Shown piece after piece: positions 45,816 through 54,180 of a stretch of 64,000 nucleotides of DNA; the stretch's first letter is position 1, and each line of letters begins with the position of its first letter. A program made the position numbers and the translations under genes. A model generated the notes under the pieces. It saw nothing but the letters and a program-made list of their open reading frames with translations, made no database searches and was not told where the DNA came from. The stretch covers positions 1-64,000 of the forward strand of contig NZ_BSTX01000003.1 in NCBI RefSeq assembly GCF_030269765.1. Direction: 5' to 3'. This DNA is from Actinorhabdospora filicis (GTDB taxonomy: Bacteria; Actinomycetota; Actinomycetes; Mycobacteriales; Micromonosporaceae).

Positions 45816-46262
45816 CTACCGATCGGGGGCGGGCGGAAACTTCTCCGAAACTGCGGTGTTCGGGGGCTCGGTGTTGCCGGGGCGGACCCAGGCCATCGTG
45901 AAGCACGTGGGCACGTTGGCCGCCACCGCCGCGCGCCGGTACTGGCGCGGCGAGCGTCCCACGATGGCCGAGAAGGTCCGGCTGAAGGTGCCCGGGCTGC
46001 CGAAGCCGACCCGGAAGCAGATGTCGGTGACGCTGACGGTGGTCTCCCGCAGCAGCCGCATCGCGCGCTCGACCCGGCGGCGCTGGAGGTAGCGGTGCGG
46101 GGTCTCGCCGAAGGTGTCGCGGAAGGTCCGCGCGAAGTGCGCGGGGGAGACGTGTGCGATGCGGGCCAGGGCGGGGACGTCGAGGGGGAGCGCGTAGTCG
46201 CGGTCCATGGCGTCGCGGGCGCGCAGCATCCGGCGATTGACGTCCTCGGTGGCCTCGCTCAC
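45816..46262 (-). CDS. AraC-type HTH regulator (short)
   Basis: The 148-residue protein has the AraC double HTH (LDVPALARIAHVSPAHFARTF ... VSVTDICFRVGFGSPGTFSRTF) followed by a tail of about 35 residues. It has no large ligand domain in front, so it is a short form. GTG 46262 is used. It lies six bases downstream of the M48-like gene and upstream of the VOC gene. Confidence 0.85.
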   Translation of the reverse strand: MSEATEDVNRRMLRARDAMDRDYALPLDVPALARIAHVSPAHFARTFRDTFGETPHRYLQRRRVERAMRLLRETTVSVTDICFRVGFGSPGTFSRTFSAIVGRSPRQYRRAAVAANVPTCFTMAWVRPGNTEPPNTAVSEKFPPAPDR

Positions 46263-46267
46263 GGTGG

Positions 46268-47539
46268 TCAGTTGTACCAGTCGGATGCGACCTTGCCGCG
46301 CAGGCGCTTGATGTGGGGGGCGAGTTCGGCGTCGACGGCCTCCGACTCGGCCCGGGAGGAGACGACGGCCGCCCCGGCGGGGGCCAGGTCGCCGAGCAGC
46401 GCGATCCGGAACCCGAGGGCGGGCGCGCCGTCGGAGAGCGCGGTGTCGCGGCGGATGGTGGCCTGCCGCAGCGCGGGCAGGTCGCCGGCCCGCCGGTCCA
46501 TGACCTCACCGGCGGCCGCGATCAGCCCGGGGGCGGCGAACTCGCCGCGGCGGGCCATCGCGGAGGCCACCGTGTGCAGTTCGGCGGTGAGCAGGTGCTT
46601 GTCGAGCAGGGTCCGCATCGCCTCGCCACCGGCCACGGCGGACGCCGCCCGGTCGTCGCGGTAGTGGTCGCGCTGGAAGCCGGGGACGGCCAGGCGCCAC
46701 ACGGCCAGTTCGGCGCCCCAGCACAGGGCCGAGACCGGCAGCATCAGCACCGCCACCAGCCGCTCGATGAGCGCCATGCGCGTGTTGCCCCGGCACCAGT
46801 GGTTCCAGCGGGGATTGGGCGGCGCGAGGAACATGTCCGAGACCCGCCCGAAGGTGCGCAGGGCGAGTTGGGAGGCCATCGCGTCGGCGGCGTGCCCGTC
46901 GCGCAGGGAGGCCAGGCACCAGGCGAGGATCGCCACGCGCTCCTGCGGGGTGTACATCAGCCAGCCCGTCGCGCCGATCCGCAGGACCCGGCGGCGGCCG
47001 ATCCCGGCGACGTAGCCCGCCGAGACGGCGTCCTCGACGAACTCGACCCGGTGGGGCGCACGGGTGTCCAGGGCCGCGGCGACCCGGTCGATCAGCGCGA
47101 ACAGCGCGGGGGAGACCGGGCGGGTCAGCACGGTGGCGTGGGGGTCGGTCTTGCCGAAGCGCGGGCGCAGCCAGAGCGCGAACAGGATGAGCGGCACGCC
47201 CGGCAGCAGCGTCGGCGCGGGGAAGTCCGCGGTGCTCAGCCGCACGCCAAGGGCGAGCATCGCCAGCAGCAGCGCGCCGATCACGAGCGAGACCAGGCCG
47301 AGGGCCACCGCCGTGGCGCCGCGCGCGGGGTCGTCCCCGGTCTGGAGGGCGCGGAAGGTCCCGAAGGCGGCGCGGAAGGCCAGGCGGCGGTAGAGGCGGC
47401 GGAGCGGGCCCTTCTTGTCGCCGGGCTCGAAGGCGTCGATGTTCCACAGGCACGCCGGGCACCAGGGCACCTCGGAGAGGTGGGTGACCAGGGCGGTCCG
47501 GCACCGCGGGCAGGCGGAATCGGGCATGGGGGTGGGCAT
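46268..47539 (-). CDS. M48-like membrane protein with lost catalytic motif
   Basis: The 423-residue protein has an N-terminal zinc ribbon (CPRC ... CPAC), two hydrophobic segments (about residues 75-95 and 105-123) and an M48-like peptidase region. At the position where HExxH should be it reads AILAWCLASLRDGHAAD, so the zinc motif is absent. The later region (RDHYRDDRAASAVAGGEAM) still resembles the M48 third-ligand helix. A pseudo-protease is inferred. Confidence 0.7.
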   Translation of the reverse strand: MPTPMPDSACPRCRTALVTHLSEVPWCPACLWNIDAFEPGDKKGPLRRLYRRLAFRAAFGTFRALQTGDDPARGATAVALGLVSLVIGALLLAMLALGVRLSTADFPAPTLLPGVPLILFALWLRPRFGKTDPHATVLTRPVSPALFALIDRVAAALDTRAPHRVEFVEDAVSAGYVAGIGRRRVLRIGATGWLMYTPQERVAILAWCLASLRDGHAADAMASQLALRTFGRVSDMFLAPPNPRWNHWCRGNTRMALIERLVAVLMLPVSALCWGAELAVWRLAVPGFQRDHYRDDRAASAVAGGEAMRTLLDKHLLTAELHTVASAMARRGEFAAPGLIAAAGEVMDRRAGDLPALRQATIRRDTALSDGAPALGFRIALLGDLAPAGAAVVSSRAESEAVDAELAPHIKRLRGKVASDWYN

Positions 47540-47680
47540 GGGCGGGCTCCGGGCGAGGTGGGCGTGATCGGGCTGGGCGGATCGGGAGTCTAGCCGACCT
47601 CACGCCGCCCACAGACATCTCAGTATTGAAATGTTTGACATGAAGACGTCCCCGGGCTAGGCTCGTCCACGTCATCTGAA

Positions 47681-47697
47681 CATTGAACAATTCAATG
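47681..47697. promoter_or_regulatory. Palindrome CATTGAA-CAA-TTCAATG (operator candidate)
   Basis: A perfect 7-bp-arm palindrome lies 14 bases before the EamA start. A related half-site ATTGAA lies at about 47625. The MarR gene at 49498, in the same direction, is the best candidate regulator. Confidence 0.65.
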
Positions 47698-47710
47698 CAG
47701 AGAGATCGGC

Positions 47711-48604
47711 ATGACGCAGACCCTCGCACCCGCGCCCACCACCCGCCTCCTCCGCACCACCGCCCTCACCGCCATCGCCCCCGCCACCTGGGGCACCACC
47801 TACCTCGTCACCACCCAGTTCCTCCCGCCCGGCATCCCCCTGCTCTCCGGCGTCATCCGCACGCTGCCCGCCGGGCTCCTGCTCCTGCTCTTCACCCGGA
47901 CGCTCCCGCGCGGCACGTGGTGGTGGCGCTCGGCCGTCCTCGGCGCGCTCAACATCGCCGCCGTCAACGCGCTGCTGTTCGTCGCCGCCTACCGCCTCCC
48001 CGGCGGAGTCGCCGCCACCCTCAGCGCCGTCCAGCCGCTCCTCGTCGCCCTCATCGCCTTCGCCGTCCTGCGCGAGAAACCCACCACGTGGCGACTCGGC
48101 TGGGGCGTCGCCGGCGTCATCGGCGTCGGGCTCATCGTCCTGCGCGGCGAGATCGTCTTCGACACCGTCGGCGTCCTCGCCGGACTCGGCGCCGCCGCCG
48201 CCATGGCCACCGGCATCGTCCTCACCAAGCGATGGGGACGGCCACCCGGGACCGGGCTCCTGGCCTTCACCGGCTGGCAGCTCACCGCCGGTGGACTGCT
48301 CCTGGCGCCCATCGCGCTCGCCTCCGAAGGGCTCCCGCCCGTCCCCGACCTCAAGGCACTGGCCGGATTCGCCTGGCTCGCCCTCATCGGCACCGCCCTC
48401 GCCTACGCCCTGTGGTTCCAGGGCCTGGGCACACTGCCCGTCACCGCCGTCTCGTTCCTGCCGCTGCTGTCCCCGGTCGTGGCCACCCTGCTGGGCTGGC
48501 TCGTCCTCGGGCAGTCCCTCACCGCCGTCCAGGGCCTCGGATTCGTCCTCGCCCTCGTCTCCATCGCCGCCGCGCAACTGCCCCCGAAGGGAAAGAAGTC
48601 ATGA
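47711..48604 (+). CDS. EamA family transporter
   Basis: The 297-residue protein has ten predicted helices in two EamA halves (around residues 20-145 and 155-290), as in the drug/metabolite transporter superfamily. It probably exports a small metabolite. AGAGAT precedes the ATG. Its stop overlaps the next gene (ATGA). Confidence 0.88.
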   Translation: MTQTLAPAPTTRLLRTTALTAIAPATWGTTYLVTTQFLPPGIPLLSGVIRTLPAGLLLLLFTRTLPRGTWWWRSAVLGALNIAAVNALLFVAAYRLPGGVAATLSAVQPLLVALIAFAVLREKPTTWRLGWGVAGVIGVGLIVLRGEIVFDTVGVLAGLGAAAAMATGIVLTKRWGRPPGTGLLAFTGWQLTAGGLLLAPIALASEGLPPVPDLKALAGFAWLALIGTALAYALWFQGLGTLPVTAVSFLPLLSPVVATLLGWLVLGQSLTAVQGLGFVLALVSIAAAQLPPKGKKS

Positions 48605-49464
48605 CCCGCACGCTGCTCCTCACCGGTGCCACCGGAACCGTCTCCACCGCCCTCATCGACGCCCTCGGCGACACCTTCCACCTGCGCGCGCTCACCCTCG
48701 ACGAGGACGGCGCCGCCGGACTCCGCGAGCGCGGCATCGAGACCGTCACCGGCGACCTCGGCGACCCCCGCACCCTGCCCGCGGCGTTCGAGGGCGTCCA
48801 CGACGTCTGGCTGCTGACCCCCAACGGGCCCCGCGCGGCCGAGCAGAGCATGAACGCGGTGTGGGCAGCGCGCCGGGCCGGTGTCGAACGCGTGGTGCGG
48901 CTGTCGGCCGTCCGCGCGTCTCACGACGCGCCCACTCGCAGTGAGCGCCTGCACGCGATGGCCGACGAGCAGCTCGGCGCGTCCGGGCTGCGGTGGACGA
49001 TCATCCGGCCCCTGTGGTTCATGCAGAACCTGTTCAACGAGGCCGGTGACATCGCTGCCGGGACCGTCCGGCTGAACATGGGGGACGGGCGGGTCGGGAT
49101 GGTCGACGCCCGGGACATCGCCGAGGTGGCGGCGAAGGTGCTCGTTTCAGAGCCCTCCGAGCATCACGAGAAGGTGTACACGCTCACCGGGCCCGAGGCC
49201 CTGAGCTTTCATGAGGCCGCGGAGAGGCTCGGGGAGGCGCTCGGGCGTCCCGTGCGCTACGAGCCGGTCGCCGACGAGGTCGTGGAGGAGCGGATGCTCG
49301 GGTACGGGGTGCCGGCCTGGATCACCGACATGGTCAACGAGTACGCGCAGGCGTTCGTGGACGGGCACGGGGACTTCGTGACCGGGGACGTGGAGAAGGT
49401 GACGGGGCGGGCGCCGCGGGGGCTCGGGGAGTTCGTCCGGGACCACTCGCACGTGTTCGGCTGA
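48601..49464 (+). CDS. NmrA/NAD(P)H-binding family oxidoreductase
   Basis: The 287-residue protein has a Rossmann TGATGTVS motif, the RPLWFMQNLFNEAG segment and DGRVGMVDARDIAEVA, as in NmrA-like and quinone-oxidoreductase-type atypical SDRs. It probably binds NADPH as a reductase or sensor. Coupled to the EamA gene. Confidence 0.88.
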   Translation: MTRTLLLTGATGTVSTALIDALGDTFHLRALTLDEDGAAGLRERGIETVTGDLGDPRTLPAAFEGVHDVWLLTPNGPRAAEQSMNAVWAARRAGVERVVRLSAVRASHDAPTRSERLHAMADEQLGASGLRWTIIRPLWFMQNLFNEAGDIAAGTVRLNMGDGRVGMVDARDIAEVAAKVLVSEPSEHHEKVYTLTGPEALSFHEAAERLGEALGRPVRYEPVADEVVEERMLGYGVPAWITDMVNEYAQAFVDGHGDFVTGDVEKVTGRAPRGLGEFVRDHSHVFG

Positions 49465-49497
49465 TAGTTTGACCGGCACTCGACTCAGGGGGTTCTC

Positions 49498-50049
49498 GTG
49501 GCTTCTCCTTCCTCTTCGTCCTCCGCTTTTGACGGTGCTTTTGACAGTGCTTCTGACAGGGCTTTTGACAATGTCGATCGGTTGATGGCGCAGTGGAATG
49601 TGGAGCGGCCCGACCTGGATCCGTCGCCCATGGGGGTCATCGGGCGGATCCAGCGGGCCAGCCGGTTGCTGGAGAAGGGGCTCTCGGAGTACTTCGCGGG
49701 GTTCGACCTGCAGTTGTGGGAGTTCGACATCCTCGGGACGCTGCGGCGGGCCGGGCCGCAGACGGCGGGGACCTTGACCGGGGCGGCGATGGTGACTTCG
49801 GGGGCGATCACCAACCGGATCGACCGGTTGGTGGCGCGGGGGTATGTGACGCGGGAGGTGGATCCGGAGAACCGGCGGAGTGTGGTGATCGATTTGACGC
49901 CGGAGGGGCGGGAGCTGGTGGATGAGGTGGTGACCGGGCATGTGGCGAATGAGGAGAGGTTGCTGGGGATGCTCGGGGATGGGGAGAGGGAGATGTTGGC
50001 GGGGGGGTTGAGGAAGTTGCTGGTGGGGTTGGGGGATGTGCCGGGGTAG
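49498..50049 (+). CDS. MarR family transcriptional regulator with repeat-built N-terminus
   Basis: The 183-residue protein has a MarR winged HTH (LRRAGPQTAGTLTGAAMVTSGAITNRIDRLVARGYV; wing REVDPENRRS). The first ~25 residues are Ser/Ala/Asp-rich with four AFDx-type repeats coded by 12-bp tandem units. GTG 49498 is used. It is 33 bases after the oxidoreductase and probably controls the EamA operon through 47681. Confidence 0.85.
   Translation: MASPSSSSSAFDGAFDSASDRAFDNVDRLMAQWNVERPDLDPSPMGVIGRIQRASRLLEKGLSEYFAGFDLQLWEFDILGTLRRAGPQTAGTLTGAAMVTSGAITNRIDRLVARGYVTREVDPENRRSVVIDLTPEGRELVDEVVTGHVANEERLLGMLGDGEREMLAGGLRKLLVGLGDVPG
49525..49572 (+). repeat. 12-bp tandem repeat, four copies, in the MarR gene
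   Basis: Four units of GCTTTTGACRGT type (49525, 49537, 49549, 49561) code for AFDG-AFDS-ASDR-AFDN. The unit length is a multiple of three, so copy-number change would keep the frame. Confidence 0.85.
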
Positions 50050-50917
50050 GTTGCTCGCCTCGCCTCACCCCGCCTCACTACCACGCGCGGGGGCCGTCCC
50101 CGGTGCGGCCGTCCCTCATCACCCGAGGCCGTTTCACCCGGTCTTCGTGGCCGTCTCCAGTCCGGGGGTCGTGTGTTTCCGACGCCTGTTGCCGCCCTCG
50201 GTGCTTCTTGTCTGGCGCCCCGCGGATCGTTCGTGTTCGATGTATCCACGGCGTTGCGGCTAAGTGACGGTCGCCGTCTGGCCTGGGCTTTCAGCCCTCG
50301 TCCCCGACCAGGACGCTGTCCTGGACCTGGGCCTCTCTCGGGAGGCGTCTCCTCCTCTGGCCGGCTGGTACGACGCTGAACGAGGAACCCCGGGGTGTCA
50401 AGCCAAAGAACGCGGCTTGACACCCCGAGAACCCTCGTTCCAAGAACACGTCTGGCCGACCGACGGAGGATCCACCTCTCCTATCCCGGGTCAGTCTTTG
50501 CGCGTCGGCTCGTCTTCTGGCCGGCTCGGTTTTGCGGCCTGCGTCCGGTCTTCGGCCCGGCTCTAAAACAACAAGCCGACTCCCCACCCGGGTCTTGACC
50601 CCGTTGCCCGCCAGTCACCCACCCGGCTCAGTTCCCCCGCCCCCGCCCCCGCCCTCACCTTGCCCCCGCCCGCGCGCTCGCCCATCGCGCCCGGCCCCTG
50701 CACCCGCCTCTGCCTGTGTCCCGTCGTCGCCCTGTCCTTGCTCACATCGCCCGCGCTCCGCCACCCGTCCAATGTGGGCCGCTCTGCCCGCTTACCAGCC
50801 GTTTCCCCATCCGGAATCTCTTCCTCCGGTCTTCCGCTTCGGCGTCGGTCGCGTCTTCGGGGTCACCGCCCGCCGAGCCGATGTCGCGGTGTGCGCGGGT
50901 GGCCTATTCTTCCCGTC
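50050..50917 (+). other. About 870 bp without a recognised gene
   Basis: The plus strand is rich in C and T and contains no open frame with a domain. It holds a 63-bp hairpin (50378-50440), several CTGGCCGGCT-type 10-mers (50357, 50452 variant, 50517) and the Hsp70-WD40 promoter at its end. It could carry a small RNA or decayed element; nothing is proven. Confidence 0.5.
50378..50440. repeat. Long imperfect inverted repeat (27-bp arms, 9-base loop)
   Basis: Arms 50378-50404 and 50414-50440 pair at 23 of 27 positions, with the inner CGGGGTGTCAAGCC/GGCTTGACACCCCG perfectly matched and GAACGAGG/CCTCGTTC at the base. The loop is AAAGAACGC. It could be a strong terminator for the MarR gene, a small RNA or a relic of a miniature element. 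Confidence 0.75.
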
Positions 50918-53380
50918 ATGGCGGTGTCGGCGAGCGGTGTGCGACTGGGGATTGATTTCGGCACGTCCAGTACGGTCGCGGTGCTGTCTCGTCCCGGTCG
51001 GCCGGTGGAGACTTTGCTCTTCGACGGGTCGCCGGTGTTGCCGTCTTCTGTGTTCGCCTCGGATGGGCGGATTCTGGTCGGGCGGGATGCGGAGCGGTCG
51101 GCGGCTGCCGATCCGGCTTCTTTCGAGCCGAATCCGAAGCGGTGCATCGGGGATGGGCTGATCCTGCTCGGGGGGAAGGATGTGCCGGTCACCGAGGTGA
51201 TCGCGTCTGTTCTTCGGCGGGTTGTGGCCGAGGCGGTGCGGGTTGCGGGGGTGGTGCCGGAGGCGGCGGTTTTGACGCATCCGGCGGACTGGCGGGGGGA
51301 GCGGCTCGGGGTTCTGCGGTTGTCGGCGAAGCTGGCGGGGTTGTCGTCTCCTCGGTTCACTCCTGAGCCGGTGGCGGCGGCTACGCATTTCACGGTGCAT
51401 TTGGGGCATGCCGCGCCTGAAGGGTCGTGCATTGTCGTGTACGACCTGGGTGGTGGGACGTGTGATGTCACCGTGGTGCGGAACGAGGGCGGGCGGATGC
51501 TCGTTGTCGCCTCGGGTGGACTGTCCGATGTGGGTGGTCTCGACATCGATCATGCCATTGTGCGGCATTTGGAGCGTGTCTATCCGTCCGCGGACGGTGC
51601 CTGGGGGAAGTTGCGGGATCCGCAGACGCCCAATGACCGGCGGCAGCGGCGGCAGTTGTGGCGGGATGTCAAGGACGCCAAGGAGCTGCTGAGCCGGGAG
51701 TCGACGGCGGCGCTGTTCATTCCGTTGCTGGACAAGGACGTGCATCTGACGCGTGAGGAGCTTGAGGGCTTCGCGAAGCCGTTGCTGGAGCAGACGGTGG
51801 CGCTGACGACGAACGTTTTGCGGCGGGCGAACATCGACGCGCGGGAGATCAAGGGGCTGTTCCTGGTCGGTGGGGCCAGCCGGATGCCGTTGGTGTCGAC
51901 GATGTTGTTGCGCGAGATGGGGATCGCGCCGACGGTGCTGGAGCAGCCGGAACTCGTGGTGGCCTCGGGGGCGGTGGACGCGCCGACCACGGCGCCGCCG
52001 TCGCCTGCTCCGGCGCCGCTGGACGCGACGTCCTCGATGAGCGCGATGCCGGTGTCGGCGCCGCCGGTCGCGCCCGTTTCGGCTCCGCCGGTGGCACCGG
52101 TTTCGGCTCCGCCGCGGCAGGTGACGCCGAACCATGCGGCACCCAATCCGGCTCCGCCGGATCATGCCGCGCCGGTCAGCCCGAAGCGGGAGCATGTGAC
52201 CGTCATGCCGGTCTCGGCTCCGCCGGCCGATGCCACGAGCGCGGTGCCGCTTCCGGTGCCGCCCAGGCAGGTGATCCGGGGTGTGGCGAAGGTGCCGGTG
52301 AAGCCGACGCCGCCGCCGCAGGAGCGGGTCGTGCACGACCCGGTTCCCTATGTGCCGACGCGGATCGAGACGAATCCGGCGTTCCTGGAGCAGGACGACG
52401 AGCCGCCCACGCCGCCGCCACCGCCGGCGCCCGAGGGCGATGTGCCGGTGCGGGCCCCGGAGGGGGCGATCGGTGGGGTGACGGCGCTGGCGCTGTTCGA
52501 CGACCGGTACCTGGCGGTGGCCACCACGCAGGGGATCGTGATCTCCGAGGCGGCCAGTGGGCGGCGGGTGGCCGTCCTCGATGGACACTCCGCGACGCCC
52601 AGGGCGCTGGCGTGGTCGGAGGACGGCTCGGTGCTGGCGTCCAGTGCCGACGGGGACGCGGTGCAGCTGTGGTCGCAGGCGAGCTGGGGCTGGAAGGTCA
52701 GCCGCGAGATGTGGCGTCCCAACGTGCTGCAGCGGCGGATGGGCTCGCATTCCGACCAGGTGCGGTCGCTGTCGTGGTCGGGCGGGAGCCTGGCCGGGGC
52801 CAACATCAACTCGATCCGGGTGTGGCGCAGCTACGACGGCAAGCTCAAGCGGGAGCTGACTTTCGCCGATCCGAACTCCACCGTGACGCCGAAGGGTGTG
52901 CGGGTGGTGGCGTGGTCGCCGGACGGGCAGTTGCTCGCCGCGGCCGGATGCCAGGGCCTGGTGAAGGTGTGGCAGGTGGTCGGTGAGGATCCGACGATGA
53001 TGCTGCGCGTGGATCCGCTGACCGTGCGGGCCTTGTGCTGGTCGCCGGACGGGCGGCGGCTCGCCTTCGGTGACGCCGGTGGCGATGTGCGGCTGTGGAC
53101 GCTCGGCGGCACCGCGGCCGTGACGCTCCCCAGTGGACATTCGGCGGCCGTGGAGGCTGTGGCGTGGTCGCCGGACGGGATGTGGGTGGCCAGCGGTGGC
53201 GTGGACCGGGTGATCCGGCTCTGGTACGGCGAATCGGGCGAACCGGCCGGTGAGCTGAGCGGCCACAACGGCGACATCACCACGCTGGCCTGGACGAAGG
53301 ACTCCAAGCACCTGGTCAGCGGCTCGGGTGACCGGACCGTGCGGGTCTGGGACGTGGTCGAGCGGCGCGAGGCGCGCTAG
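50918..53380 (+). CDS. Hsp70-type ATPase fused to WD40 repeats
   Basis: The 820-residue protein has an Hsp70 ATPase domain at about 1-350 with LGIDFGTSSTVAVL, VYDLGGGTCDVTVV and FLVGGASRMPLV, but no substrate-binding domain. A Pro/Ala/Val-rich linker (about 352-515, with repeated PVSAPPVA units) is followed by a WD40 propeller (about 516-820) with units such as VAWSPDGQLLAAAG and IRLWYGESG. TATTCT seven bases before ATG 50918 predicts leaderless translation. It probably acts as a chaperone-like scaffold; the partner is unknown. Confidence 0.88.
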   Translation: MAVSASGVRLGIDFGTSSTVAVLSRPGRPVETLLFDGSPVLPSSVFASDGRILVGRDAERSAAADPASFEPNPKRCIGDGLILLGGKDVPVTEVIASVLRRVVAEAVRVAGVVPEAAVLTHPADWRGERLGVLRLSAKLAGLSSPRFTPEPVAAATHFTVHLGHAAPEGSCIVVYDLGGGTCDVTVVRNEGGRMLVVASGGLSDVGGLDIDHAIVRHLERVYPSADGAWGKLRDPQTPNDRRQRRQLWRDVKDAKELLSRESTAALFIPLLDKDVHLTREELEGFAKPLLEQTVALTTNVLRRANIDAREIKGLFLVGGASRMPLVSTMLLREMGIAPTVLEQPELVVASGAVDAPTTAPPSPAPAPLDATSSMSAMPVSAPPVAPVSAPPVAPVSAPPRQVTPNHAAPNPAPPDHAAPVSPKREHVTVMPVSAPPADATSAVPLPVPPRQVIRGVAKVPVKPTPPPQERVVHDPVPYVPTRIETNPAFLEQDDEPPTPPPPPAPEGDVPVRAPEGAIGGVTALALFDDRYLAVATTQGIVISEAASGRRVAVLDGHSATPRALAWSEDGSVLASSADGDAVQLWSQASWGWKVSREMWRPNVLQRRMGSHSDQVRSLSWSGGSLAGANINSIRVWRSYDGKLKRELTFADPNSTVTPKGVRVVAWSPDGQLLAAAGCQGLVKVWQVVGEDPTMMLRVDPLTVRALCWSPDGRRLAFGDAGGDVRLWTLGGTAAVTLPSGHSAAVEAVAWSPDGMWVASGGVDRVIRLWYGESGEPAGELSGHNGDITTLAWTKDSKHLVSGSGDRTVRVWDVVERREAR

Positions 53381-54180
53381 CCCGAGACGAGGGTGGTGAA
53401 CGTCCCGGTCGCCACGCTCACCGTGATCGCTCCGGCCGTGACCAGTGCGGTGCCCAGGATCAGTGCCCAGTCGGCGGTCCGCATGTGCTGCGGGCGGGCG
53501 ATCGTGCGCGGGATGCCGGAGTCGAAGCCGCGGGCGTCCATGGCGGTGGCCAGCCGGGTTCCGCGCCGGATGGCGCCCACCAGCAGCGCGAACATGGTGG
53601 ACAGGAACAGGCTCAGGCGTTTGAGCGGGTTCTTTCCCGCGTCCACGCCGCGTGCCCGGCGGGCCATGGTGATGAGCTGCCACTCGGTGATCAGCAGGGG
53701 CATCATCCGGAACGCGGCCAGGGAGCCGATGGCGAAGCGGGCCGGGAACCGCAGTTGCTGGACGAGGGAGTCGGCCAGGTCGGTGGGGTCGGTGGTGGCG
53801 AAGACCAGGATGCCGGTCATGCCGAAGGTCAGCGCGCGCAGTCCCAGGGCCAGGGCGGTGAACAGCGCCGAGTGCCGGATCTCCAGGGGCCCGAAGTCGA
53901 CGATGACCGGGCCGGTCTGGTTGGCGGCGAAGACCATGTTGACCGCCGCCAGTCCCAGCGCGGAGACGATGAGGACCCAGGAGCGGCGTAGCAGTGCTCC
54001 GGGGCGGATCCCGCAGAAGGGCAGCGCGGCCAGCTCGGCGGCCAGCAGGAGCGCCGGGGTGAGGGCGTCGGTGGCGATCAGGGCCGCGGCGGAGATGAGG
54101 GTGGCGGCGGCGAGTTTGGCCACCGGGTTGCGGCGGGACAGCGGCGCGGTCGGCCGAGCCAGTGGAGTCAGGCTCAGCAC
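53377..54180 (-). CDS. ykoC: ECF transporter T component (YkoC-like)
   Basis: The 267-residue membrane protein has the EcfT-type ARR coupling motifs (ARRARGVDAG; MDARGFDSG) and about five helices. It couples the ATPase to the S component. GTG 54180 overlaps the ATPase gene by 7 bp. Its stop shares CTAG with the stop of the convergent Hsp70-WD40 gene. Confidence 0.88.
   Translation of the reverse strand: MLSLTPLARPTAPLSRRNPVAKLAAATLISAAALIATDALTPALLLAAELAALPFCGIRPGALLRRSWVLIVSALGLAAVNMVFAANQTGPVIVDFGPLEIRHSALFTALALGLRALTFGMTGILVFATTDPTDLADSLVQQLRFPARFAIGSLAAFRMMPLLITEWQLITMARRARGVDAGKNPLKRLSLFLSTMFALLVGAIRRGTRLATAMDARGFDSGIPRTIARPQHMRTADWALILGTALVTAGAITVSVATGTFTTLVSG

Noticed and set aside
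50660..50917. Extended N-terminus of the Hsp70-WD40 gene
   Set aside because: The extra residues are Pro/Ser/Arg-rich noise; the Hsp70 start and a -10 box fit ATG 50918.
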